This document shows, piece after piece, positions 1 to 10,615 of a DNA stretch of 64,000 nucleotides (the stretch's first letter is position 1; each line of letters opens with the position of its first letter). Where the stretch lies: NCBI GenBank assembly GCA_026874595.1, contig CM049316.1, forward strand, positions 72,695,176 through 72,759,175, read 5' to 3'. The translations under genes were made by a program, and so were the position numbers. This DNA is from Sipunculus nudus (Eukaryota; Annelida; Sipuncula; Golfingiida; Sipunculidae). The notes under the pieces were generated by a model that saw only the letters and a program-made list of their open reading frames with translations, was not told the DNA's origin and did not search any database.

Positions 1-154
1 TGTAGGTAGTGGTATAGGCAGGTAGTTATTTTAGGTAGGGAGTGATAAAACCAGGTAATTATTATTAGTAGGTACTGATACAGGCAGGTAGGTATTGCAG
101 ATATTTAGTTATACAGCAAAGCAATTATTATTGGTATTTAGTGATACAACAAGG

Positions 155-310
155 TAGTTATAGGTAGGTTGTGATACAGGCATAAAGTTATTATAGGTAA
201 GTTGTTATACTGGTAGAGGTAGGTTTTGATACTAGTTATAGGTAGGTTGTGATACAGGCATAAAGTTATTATAGGTAAGTTGTTATACTGGTAGAGGTAG
301 GTTTTGATAC
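155..310. repeat. Perfect 78-bp tandem duplication
   Basis: Bases 155-232 and 233-310 read identically over 78 bp, from tagttataggtagg to ggttttgatac. Against the otherwise degenerate minisatellite this perfect identity points to a very recent duplication, by slippage or unequal exchange, or to an assembly artefact. Confidence 0.9.
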
Positions 311-2016
311 AGGCAGATGTAGACTTTAAAGGTAGATAGTGACACAGGCAGGTAGTTATTATAGCTCAGTAGTGACACAGGCAGGTAGTTATTATAGATA
401 GGTAGTGATATGATCAGGTAATGATTATAGGCAGGTAAGTATACAGGCAGGTAGTTATTATAGATAGGTACTAGTGATAGAGGAAGGTAGTGATACAGGA
501 AGGTAGTTGTTACAGGTAGGTAGTGATACAGGCAGGTTGTTATCACAGGTAGGTAGTGATACAAGTAGGTAGTGATACAGGCAGGTAGTAATCATAGGTA
601 GGTAGTGATACAGGCAGGTAGTAATTATAGGTAGGTAGTGATAGATGCAAGTTATTTGATTAGAGATTGGTATTGATATAGAGAGAGGTAGTTATTATAA
701 TGAGTAAATGATAGAGGCAGGTAGTTATTTTTCTCGATTAGTAGCTATACAGGCAGGTAGTTCTTACAGGTAGGTAGTGATACAAGCAAGTAAACATTAT
801 TGATAGGCAATGAAACAAGCATGAAGTTATTATAGGTAGGTAGTGATACAACCAGGTAGTTAACATAGGTAATCATTGATACAGGCAAGTAATTATTATA
901 GATAAGAAGTGATACAGGCATGTAGTTATTATTGGTAGATAGTGATGATAGCAGGGAATTATTATTGGTAGGTATTGAAACAACCAGGTAGCCAAGCAGG
1001 CATACAGTAAGATGTAGTCATTATAGGTAGGTAGTGACACAACAAGGTAGTTATAAGTAGGTTGTTATACAGGTAGAGGTAGGTTTTGATACAGGCAGAT
1101 GTAGACATTAAAGGTAGAGAGTGACACAGGCAGTTAATTATTATAGGTATTTAGTGATACAGGAAGGTAGTTATTATATGAAGGCAGTGATACAGGTAGG
1201 TAGTTATTATAGATAGGTAGTGATATAATCAGGTAATGATTATAGGCAGGTAGGTATACAGGCAGGAAGTTATTATAGATAGGTACTAGTGATACAGGCA
1301 GGTAGTGATACAGGAAGGTAGTTGTTACAGGTAGGTAGTGATACAGGCAGGTTGTTATTACAGGTAGGTAGTGATACAAGCAGGTAGTGATACAGGCAGG
1401 TAGTAATTATAGGTAGGTAGTGATACAGGCAGGTAGTACTTATAGGTAGGTAGTGATAGATGAAAGTTATTTTGATTAGAGATAGGTAGTGATATAGAGA
1501 GAGGTAGTTATTAAAGGGAGTAAATGATAGAGGCAGGTAGTTATTATTCTCGATTGGTAGCTATACAGGCAGGTAGTTATCACAGGTAGGTAGTGATACA
1601 AGCAAGTAGTTATTATTGATAGGTAATGATACAAGCATGAAGTTATTATAGATAGGTAGTGATACAACCAGGTAGTTAACATAGGTAATCATTGATACAG
1701 GCAAGTAATTATTATAGATAAGAAGTGATACAGGCATGTAGTTATTATTGGTAGATAGTGATGATGGCAGGGAATTATTATTGGTAGGTATTGAAACAAC
1801 CAGGTAGCCAAGCAGGCATACAGTAAGATGTAGTCATTATAGGTAGGTAGTGACACAACAAGGTAGTTATAAGTAGGTTGCTATACAGGTAGAGGTAGGT
1901 TTTGATACAGGCAGATGTAGACATTAAAGGTAGATAGTGACACAGGCAGTTAATTATTATAGGTATTTAGTGATACAGGAAGGTAGTTATTATGTGAAGG
2001 CAGTGATACAGGTAGG
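240..2016. repeat. About 814-bp higher-order repeat, roughly 2.2 copies
   Basis: Rare variants recur at a lag of 813-815 bp. The gatgat...gcagggaatt segment near 943 recurs near 1757, and the acattaaaggtaga segment at 1108 recurs at 1921. A minus-strand frame starting near 564 recurs near 1379. The second copy runs into a short third copy (about 1870-2027) that leads into the 2122-bp repeats. Outer limits are approximate because the basic monomers resemble one another. Confidence 0.75.
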
Positions 2017-4138
2017 TAGTTATTATAGTTAGGAAGTGACACAACCAGATTGTTTCTGGTTAAAAAGTGATACAAGTATAACATTATAATAGGTAGTTAG
2101 TGATACAGGCAGGTAATTACCATTCTTGATAGGTATATATAGATATTGATAGTATTTAGTGATACAACCAGGTAGCTATAGGTAATTTGTGATACAATCA
2201 GGTATTTATTATAGGTAAGTAGTGTTACAGGTGGAGGTAGTTTTTGATACACACAGATGTAGTTATTACAGGTAGAGGTAGTTATTGTAGGTAGGTAGTG
2301 ATACAACAAGGTAGTTATAGGTAGGTTGTGATACAGGCATGTAGTTATTATAGGTAAGTTGTTATGCAGGTAGAGGTAGGTTTTGATATAGGCAGATGTA
2401 GACATTAAAGGTAGATAGTGACACAGGCAGTTATTATAGCTAGGTAGTGTCACAGGCATGTAGTTATTATAGCTAAGTAGTGACACAGGCAGGTAGTTAT
2501 TATAGATAGGTAGTGATATAATCAGGTAATGATTATAGGCAGGTAGGTATACAGGTAGGAAGTTATTATAGATAGGTACTAGTGATACAGGAAGGTTGTG
2601 ATACAGGAAGGTAGTTTTTACAGGTAGGTAGTGATACAGGCAGGTTGTTATTACAGGTAGGAAGTGATACAAGCAGGTAGTGATACAGGCAGGTAGTAAT
2701 TATAGGTAGGTAGTGATACAGGCAGGTATTACTTATATGTAGGTAGTGATAGATGAAAGTTATTTTGATTAGAGATAGGTAGTGATATAGAGAGAGGTAG
2801 TTATTATCGGGAGTAAATGATAGAGGCAGGTAGTTATTATTCTCGATTGGTAGCTATACAGGCAGGTAGTTATCACAGGTAGGTAGTGATACAAGCAAGT
2901 AGTTATTATTGATAGGTAATGATACAAGCATGAAGTTATTATAGGTAGGTAGTGATACAACCAGGTAGTTAACATAGGTAATCATTGATTCAGGCAAGTA
3001 ATTATCATAGATAAGAAGTGATACAGGTAGGTAGTTATTATTCGTAGAAAGTGATACAATCAGGTAATGATTATAGGCAGGTAGGGATACAAGCAGGTAG
3101 TTATAATAGATAGGTACTAGTGATAAATGCAAGTAATGATACAGGAAGGTAGTTATTAAAAGGTAGGTAGTGATACAGACAGGTTGTTATTACAGGTAGG
3201 TAGTGATACAGGCAGGCAGTGACAAATCAGGTAGTAATTATAGGTAGGTTGTGATACAGGTGTGAAATTATTATAGGTAGATAGTTCTACAGGGAGAGGT
3301 AGTTATTATAGGAAGGTAGTGATACAGGCAGGTAGTTATTTTAGATAGGTAATGACACAGACAGGTTATTATAGATAGGTTGTGATAAAACCAGGTAATT
3401 ATTAGAGGCAGGTAGTGATACAGGCATGTAGTTATTGCAGGTAGGTTGTGACAGAGGAAGAGAATGGTTATTGGTATGTAGTGATAAAACAAAGTAGTTA
3501 TAGGTAGGTTGTGATACAGGGAGTTAGTTATTATAGGTAAGCAGTTATACAGGTAGATTTTGGTTTTGATACAGGCAGATGTAGACATTATAGGTAGAAA
3601 GTGACACAGGCCATTTAGTTTTTATAGGTAGATAGTGATAAAATCAGGGTGTAATTGTATGAAGGTAGTTATACATTGATGAAGTTATTAGGTAGGTAGT
3701 TATACAAGAAGAGGTAGTTATAATAAATAGGTAGTGATAGATGCAAGTTATTTTTACTATAGTTGGGTAGTGATATAGACAGAGGTAGTTATTATAGGTA
3801 GTTAATGATACAGGGAGATAATTATTATTGTAGATAGGTAATGATACAGGGAGGTAGTAATTAAAGGTAGGTAGTGATACAAGCAGGTAATTATTGCAGA
3901 CAGGTAGTGATACAGGAAGGGAATTATTTTCGGTATTTAGTGATACAACCAGGTAGCCATAGGTAGGTTATATTACAGGCAGGTATTTATTATAGGTAAG
4001 TAGTATTACAGGTAGAGATAGTTTTTGATACAGGCAGATGAAGACATATAGGTAGGTAGTGACACAGGCAGGTAGTTATTGTATATAGGCAGTGATACAA
4101 TCAGGTAATGATTGTAGGCAGGTAGAGATACAGGCAGG
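2017..4138. repeat. 2122-bp higher-order repeat, copy 1
   Basis: First of two adjacent near-identical copies. The unusual stretch with cagattgtttctgg just after 2021 is found again 2122 bp downstream, and all the internal irregularities I compared keep the same lag. Only scattered single-base differences were seen, for example aaggtagtta in this copy against aaggtattta in the next. Confidence 0.9.
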
Positions 4139-6260
4139 TAGTTATTATAGTTAGGAAGTGACACAACCAGATTGTTTCTGGTTAAAAAGTGATACAAGTA
4201 TAACATTATAATAGGTAGTTAGTGATACAGGCAGGTAATTACCATTCTTGATAGGTATATATAGATATTGATAGTATTTAGTGATACAACCAGGTAGCTA
4301 TAGGTAATTTGTGATACAATCAGGTATTTATTATAGGTAAGTAGTGTTACAGGTGGAGGTAGTTTTTGATACACACAGATGTAGTTATTACAGGTAGAGG
4401 TAGTTATTGTAGGTAGGTAGTGATACAACAAGGTATTTATAGGTAGGTTGTGATACAGGCATGTAGTTATTATAGGTAAGTTGTTATGCAGGTAGAGGTA
4501 GGTTTTGATATAGGCAGATGTAGACATTAAAGGTAGATAGTGACACAGGCAGTTATTATAGCTAGGTAGTGTCACAGGCATGTAGTTATTATAGCTAAGT
4601 AGTGACACAGGCAGGTAGTTATTATAGATAGGTAGTGATATAATCAGGTAATGATTATAGGCAGGTAGGTATACAGGTAGGAAGTTATTATAGATAGGTA
4701 CTAGTGATACAGGAAGGTTGTGATACAGGAAGGTAGTTTTTACAGGTAGGTAGTGATACAGGCAGGTTGTTATTACAGGTAGGAAGTGATACAAGCAGGT
4801 AGTGATACAGGCAGGTAGTAATTATAGGTAGGTAGTGATACAGGCAGGTATTACTTATATGTAGGTAGTGATAGATGAAAGTTATTTTGATTAGAGATAG
4901 GTAGTGATATAGAGAGAGGTAGTTATTATCGGGAGTAAATGATAGAGGCAGGTAGTTATTATTCTCGATTGGTAGCTATACAGGCAGGTAGTTATCACAG
5001 GTAGGTAGTGATACAAGCAAGTAGTTATTATTGATAGGTAATGATACAAGCATGAAGTTATTATAGGTAGGTAGTGATACAACCAGGTAGTTAACATAGG
5101 TAATCATTGATACAGGCAAGTAATTATCATAGATAAGAAGTGATACAGGTAGGTAGTTATTATTCGTAGAAAGTGATACAATCAGGTAATGATTATAGGC
5201 AGGTAGGGATACAAGCAGGTAGTTATAATAGATAGGTACTAGTGATAAATGCAACTAATGATACAGGAAGGTAGTTATTAAAAGGTAGGTAGTGATACAG
5301 ACAGGTTGTTATTACAGGTAGGTAGTGATACAGGCAGGCAGTGACAAATCAGGTAGTAATTATAGGTAGGTTGTGATACAGGTGTGAAATTATTATAGGT
5401 AGATAGTTCTACAGGGAGAGGTAGTTATTATAGGAAGGTAGTGATACAGGCAGGTAGTTATTTTAGATAGGTAATGACACAGACAGGTTGTTATAGATAG
5501 GTTGTGATAAAACCAGGTAATTATTAGAGGCAGGTAGTGATACAGGCATGTGGTTATTGCAGGTAGGTTGTGACAGAGGAAGAGAATGGTTATTGGTATG
5601 TAGTGATAAAACAAAGTAGTTATAGGTAGGTTGTGATACAGGGAGTTAGTTATTATAGGTAAGCAGTTATACAGGTAGATTTTGGTTTTGATACAGGCAG
5701 ATGTAGACATTATAGGTAGAAAGTGACACAGGCCATTTAGTTTTTATAGGTAGATAGTGATAAAATCAGGGTGTAATTGTATGAAGGTAGTTATACATTG
5801 ATGAAGTTATTAGGTAGGTAGTTATACAAGAAGAGGTAGTTATAATAAATAGGTAGTGATAGATGCAAGTTATTTTTACTATAGTTGGGTAGTGATATAG
5901 ACAGAGGTAGTTATTATAGGTAGTTAATGATACAGGGAGATAATTATTATTGTAGATAGGTAATGATACAGGGAGGTAGTAATTAAAGGTAGGTAGTGAT
6001 ACAAGCAGGTAATTATTGCAGACAGGTAGTGATACAGGAAGGGAATTATTTTCGGTATTTAGTGATACAACCAGGTAGCCATAGGTAGGTTATATTACAG
6101 GCAGGTATTTATTATAGGTAAGTAGTATTACAGGTAGAGATAGTTTTTGATACAGGCAGATGAAGACATATAGGTAGGTAGTGACACAGGCAGGTAGTTA
6201 TTGTATATAGGCAGTGATACAATCAGGTAATGATTGTAGGCAGGTAGAGATACAGGCAGG
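4139..6260. repeat. 2122-bp higher-order repeat, copy 2
   Basis: Second copy of the preceding 2122-bp block, in direct tandem. Its later part (from about 4860) is also matched by about 7007-8432 at a lag of 2147, rising to 2172 after the 25-bp duplication at 7726-7775. Its first part is not matched in the next copy, so the neighbouring repeat is a recombinant rather than a simple third copy. Confidence 0.9.
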
Positions 6261-8432
6261 TAGTTATTATAGATAGGTACTAGTGATATAAGCAAGTAGT
6301 GATACATGAAGGTAGTTATTATACAGGCCGGTAGTGATACAATCAGGTAGTAATTATAGGTAGGTTGTGATACAGGTATGAAATTATTATAGGTAGATAG
6401 GTATACAGGAAGAGGTAGTTATTACAGGTAGGTAGTGATACAGGCAGGCAGTTTTTATAGATAGGCAATGATACTGACAGGGATGTTATAATTAAGTAAT
6501 GATGAATGTTGGTAGTTATTATAGGTAGGTTGTGATAAAACCAGGTAATTTTTATAGGCAGGTAGTGATACAGGCATGTAGTTATTGCAGGTAGGTTGTG
6601 ACACAGGAAGAGAATTGTTTTTGGTAGATAGTGATACAACAAGGTAGTTATAGGTAGGTTGTGATACAGGGAGATAGTTATTATAGGAAAGCAGTTATAC
6701 AGGTAGAGTTAGGTTTTGATACAGGCAGATGTAGACATAGGTAGATAGTGACACAGGCATTTAGTTGTTACAGGTAGGTAGTGATAAAATGAGGGTGTAA
6801 ATATAGGTAGGTAGTTATACATTGATGAAGTTATTAGGTCGGTAGTTATACAGGAAGAGGTAGTTGTTATATATAGTTAGTATTACAGGCAGGTAATTAT
6901 TATTCTAGATAGGTAGGGATACAGGGAGGTAGTTATTATCGGTAGGTAGTGATACAATCAGGTAATAATTATAGGTAGGTAGTGATACAGGCAGGTAGTA
7001 TTTATAGGTAGGTAGTGATTGGTGCAAGTTATTTTGCTTAGAGATAGGTAGTAATATAGAGAGAGGTAGTTATTATAGGGAGTAAATGATAGAGGCAGGT
7101 AGTTATTATTCTCGATTGGTAGCTATACAGGCAGGTAGTTATCACAGGTAGGTAGTGATACAAGCAAATAGTTATTATTGATAGGTAATGATACAAGCAT
7201 GAAGTTATTATAGGTAGGTAGTGATACAACCAGGTAGTAAACATAGGTAATCATTAATACAGGCAAGTAATTATCATTGATAAGAAGTGATACAGGTAGG
7301 TAGTTATTATTCGTAGAAAGTGATACAATCAGGTAATGATTATAGGCAGGTAGGGATACAAGCAGGTAGTTATTATAGATAGGTACTAGTGATACATGCA
7401 AGTAATGATACAGGAAGGTAGTTATTAAAAGGTAGGTAGTGATACAGACAGGTTGTAATTACAGGTAGGTAGTGATACAGGCAGGCAGTGACAAATCAGG
7501 TAGTAATTATAGGTAGGTTGTGATACAGGTGTGAAATTATTATAGGTAGATAGTTCTACAGGGAGAGGTAGTTGTTATAGGAAGGTAGTGATACAGGCAG
7601 GTAGTTATTTTAGATAGGTAATGACACAGACAGGTTATTATAGATAGGTTGTGATAAAACCAGGTAATTATTAGAGGCAGGTAGTGATACAGGCATGTAG
7701 TTATTGCAGGTAGGTTGTGACAGAGGAAGAGACTGGTTATTGGTATGTAGGAAGAGACTGGTTATTGGTATGTAGTGATAAAACAAAGTAGTTATAGGTA
7801 GGTTGTGATACAGGGAGTTAGTTATTATAGGTAAGCAGTTATACAGGTAGATTTTGGTTTTGATACAGGCAGATAATAGACATTATAGGTAAATAGTGAC
7901 ACAGGCATTTAGTTTTTATAGGTAGATAGTGATAAAATCAGAGTGTAATTGTGTGAAGGTAGTTATACATTGATGAAGTTATTAGGTAGGTAGTTATACA
8001 AGAAGAGGTAGTTATAATAAATAGGTAGTGATAGATGCAAGTTATTTTTACTATAGATGGGTAGTGATATAGACAGAGGTAGTTATTATAGGTAGTTAAT
8101 GATACAGGGAGTTAATTATTATTGTAGATAGGTAATGATACAGGGAGGTAGTAATTAAAGGTAGGTAGTGATACAAGCAGGTAATTATTGCAGACAGGTA
8201 GTGATACAGGAAGGGAATTATTTTCGGTATTTAGTGATACAACCAGGTAGCCATAGGTAGGTTATATTACAGGCAGGTATTTATTATAGGTAAGTAGTGT
8301 TACAGGTAGAGATAGTTTTTGATACAGGCAGATGAAGACATATAGGTAGGTAGTGACACAGGCAGGTAGTTATTGTATATAGGCAGTGATACAATCAGGT
8401 AATGATTATAGGCAGGTAGAGATACAGGCAGG
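6261..8432. repeat. About 2172-bp higher-order repeat, copy 3 (recombinant)
   Basis: Begins with gttattatagataggtac and carries a first segment (about 6261-6990) absent from the two 2122-bp copies. Its second segment (about 7000-8432) is a clear relative of the later part of copy 2. The whole arrangement restarts at 8433. Confidence 0.75.
7726..7775. repeat. Perfect 25-bp tandem duplication
   Basis: Bases 7726-7750 and 7751-7775 are identical (gaagagactgg...tatgtag). The equivalent place in copies 1 and 2 (near 3458 and 5580) has only one copy. It explains the step from a 2147-bp to a 2172-bp lag against copy 2. Confidence 0.9.
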
Positions 8433-9176
8433 TAGTTATTATAGATAGGTACTAGTGATACAAGCAAGTAGTGATACATGAAGGTAGTTATTATACAGGC
8501 CGGTAGTGATACAATCAGGTAGTAATTATAGGTAGGTTGTGATACAGGTATGAAATTATTATAGGTAGATAGGTATACAGGAAGAGGTAGTTATTACAGG
8601 TAGGTAGTGATACAGGCAGGCAGTTTTTATAGATAGGCAATGATACTGACAGGGAATTGTTATTATTAGGTAATGATGAATGCTGGTAGTTATTATAGGT
8701 AGGTTGTGATAAAACCAGGTAATTTTTATAGGCAGGTAGTGATACAGGCATGTAGTTATTGCAGGTAGGTTGTGACACAGGAAGAGAATTGTTTTTGGTA
8801 GATAGTGATACAACAAGGTAGTTATAGGTAGGTTGTGATACAGGGAGATAGTTATTATAGGAAAGCAGTTATACAGGTAGAGTTAGGTTTTGATACAGGC
8901 AGATGTAGACATAGGTAGATAGTGACACAGGCATTTAGTTGTTACAGGTAGGTAGTGATAAAATGAGGGTGTAAATATAGGTAGGTAGTTATACATTGAT
9001 TAAGTTATTAGGTCGGTAGTTACACAGGAAGAGGTAGTTGTTATATATAGTTAGTATTACAGGCAGGTAATTATTATTCTAGATAGGTAGGGATACAGGG
9101 AGGTAGTTATTATCGGTAGGTAGTGATACAATCAGGTAATAATTATAGGTAGGTAGTGATACAGGCATGAAATTAT
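8433..9176. repeat. Partial copy 4 of the 2172-bp repeat, array edge
   Basis: Matches the first segment of copy 3 at a lag of 2172-2174 bp up to about 9166, then stops. The last few bases (tgaaattatta) are still minisatellite-like, and non-array sequence starts about ten bases later. Confidence 0.8.
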
Positions 9177-9179
9177 TAA

Positions 9180-9204
9180 CTCAGCTGACTGAAAGTCATC
9201 TGAG
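9180..9204. repeat. Inverted repeat at the array boundary
   Basis: CTCAGCTGAC and GTCATCTGAG form a 10-bp stem with one mismatch around a 5-base loop (tgaaa). It lies at the exact point where the minisatellite stops, so it may be the terminal hairpin of an inserted element. It is followed by gagctatagcgatcac. Confidence 0.7.
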
Positions 9205-9287
9205 CTATAGCGATCACTCTTCGGCCGTCTCTCCGTCCGTAAACAGGGCACAAATTGTAACCGCTATAATCTTATAACTCGTAAGTA

Positions 9288-9297
9288 CCCCCCCCCC
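9288..9297. repeat. C10 homopolymer
   Basis: Ten consecutive C in module 1. The matching place in module 2 (9619-9623) has only five, so this tract has changed length and its exact length may also be a sequencing uncertainty. Confidence 0.85.
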
Positions 9298-9534
9298 AGA
9301 ATAATCAACAATTTGATACAAAACCTCAAGTATCTGAATAACTACTGCATCTATCACCATGATTCTTTGCATGAATATTGGTCATGGAGTGTTCCATCAG
9401 TTCCTGCAAAATGGTGGCCTCATCTGTATTTTTGCTAATTTTTACGAATTTTTCACTTTTTTTTAACTTTCAAAGAAGCTGTCATCCGTTAACAGGGCAT
9501 AAATCGTAACTGCTGTACCTGGAACTTGACATCA

Positions 9535-9559
9535 AAGGAGATCCATAAAAAATCTCCTT
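9535..9559. repeat. Short perfect hairpin in module 2
   Basis: AAGGAGAT and ATCTCCTT pair over 8 bp with a 9-base A-rich loop. It lies within the stretch of module 2 that is absent from module 1, so it belongs to the extra segment rather than to the shared core. Confidence 0.6.
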
Positions 9560-9900
9560 GAAAACCTGGAAATAAGGTCTCTGTACCCATATTCTCCAAG
9601 CTATGGGTCTCGTAAGTACCCCCAGAATAAACAACAATTTGATACAAAACCTCAAGTATCTGAATAACTACGGCCTTGATCACCATGATTCTTAGTATGA
9701 ATATTGATCATAGAGTGTTTTATCAGTTCCTGCAAACTGGTGGCGCCACCTATATTTTTTCAATTTTTTTTCTGTAAACAGGGCACACATCGTTTTAATT
9801 TTGATGATGTGCATGCAGTGTGAACATTTTGAGCATGCACAAACAAAATTTGAGCATAATATAAACTAGAAACCAGCATTGGTTTTACACTGAAATCCAG

Positions 9901-10615
9901 GAGTGTGTTTCGATATAGTGTCCTTGACCACGAGTTATTTGCTCCTACTACTGTTTTTTCCCGTTGCAGGAGTTCACTTCTACCTAATATGGAAAAATTG
10001 TTGATATTGGAACATTCATTTGCTTTGCTTATAACAGAAGTTAACTTCCTGTTGGGAGAGGGCTGGCTTCTCGTTATTGAGGGGTCTGTTTTTTGCCGTT
10101 GCAGGAGTTCACTTCTGGCTAATAGAGAGGAATTTATCCTGGAAAGTATAAAATTGATGCTGTTTAGGAAGCACCATTAAACTTTGAGGCCAAGCGAAAA
10201 AATGGTTCCCGTGACAAAACACAGATTGGAAGTGAACTTTGTTGTACGCAAGAATACACAAGTCTGATTTGTATACGACTATCAGGATGAGGTTTATTTT
10301 GCGAGTAGAAAGGTGAAACAGTGTGTCTTTGAACAGAATAATGAAGTTTTATAGATGTCTTATTCTTGATTGTACAGTATAGACTTGTTTCTGTGAAGGG
10401 CTTCTGTTGGTTTTGTCAGGAGAAAGCTGCAATCTTGCTATTGGCGGGTTGTACCTCTTGCTTGTACAAGAAATAACTTCCAGTCAGTACAGAGGGATTT
10501 CTGTTCTCTTGAATTTTGATGATGTGCATGCAGTGTGAACATTTTGAGCATTCCCAAACAAAATTTGAGCATAATATAAACTAGAAACAAGCATTGGTTT
10601 TACACGGAAATCCAG
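9901..10615. repeat. First satellite unit, 49-bp deletion
   Basis: This edge unit is 715 bp long. Compared with its neighbours it lacks 49 bp between cctacta and ctgttttttccc: the beginning of the first 135-bp subrepeat, starting exactly at the 12-bp palindrome GAAGTTAACTTC. The unit is otherwise ordinary. The preceding 104 bp (9797-9900) are the tail of a truncated upstream unit. Confidence 0.85.

Larger units (their letters stand above)
1..9176. repeat. 33-bp minisatellite array
   Basis: Degenerate tandem array with a period of about 33 bp. A typical monomer combines ggtaggtagtgataca with ggcaggtagttattata. Monomers vary by substitution and small indels, and many are shortened or fused. 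The + strand is rich in G, A and T and conspicuously poor in C. Because 33 is a multiple of three, the minus strand gives tyrosine-rich 11-residue periodic peptides (YHYLPVITTCL type) broken repeatedly by stops; I do not regard these as genes. The array is already in progress at base 1 and ends where the non-repeat inverted repeat begins near 9177. Larger duplications within it are listed separately. Confidence 0.93.
9177..9796. repeat. Inter-array junction, probable dispersed-repeat remnant
   Basis: About 620 bp unrelated to either array. It contains related modules that each begin with an aacagggca motif (9242, 9491, 9777). The first two also share the stretch from ctcgtaagtacccc through caagtatctgaataactac (about 9278-9344 and 9609-9673) and the following caccatgattct...gaatattg...tcagttcctgcaaa segment. 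The second module has about 82 extra bases before the shared stretch. The third is cut off after about 20 bases by the start of the 762-bp satellite. A 65-codon minus-strand frame at 9489-9686 crosses the module and has no domain I recognise. A mollusc-type dispersed repeat is my guess from the leading motif. No transposase or target-site duplication is visible. Confidence 0.6.

Noticed and set aside
1-9176. Minus-strand tyrosine-rich 11-residue periodic peptides as a structural or adhesive protein gene
   Set aside because: The periodicity follows from the 33-bp repeat. Frames are short, stopped repeatedly, shift among phases, and show no signal peptide or exon structure I can support.
1-9176. 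Telomeric or subtelomeric short repeat (TAGG-rich)
   Set aside because: taggtagg occurs only as part of a 33-bp monomer; there is no run of TTAGGG, TTAGG or a similar telomere motif.
9489-9686. 65-codon minus-strand frame in the junction
   Set aside because: It crosses duplicated dispersed-repeat modules, has no recognisable domain, and has no equivalent open frame in the related first module.
9177-9796. LTR retroelement or endogenous virus
   Set aside because: No long terminal repeat pair, primer-binding site, polypurine tract or polymerase motif is visible; the related modules are only about 250-290 bp.
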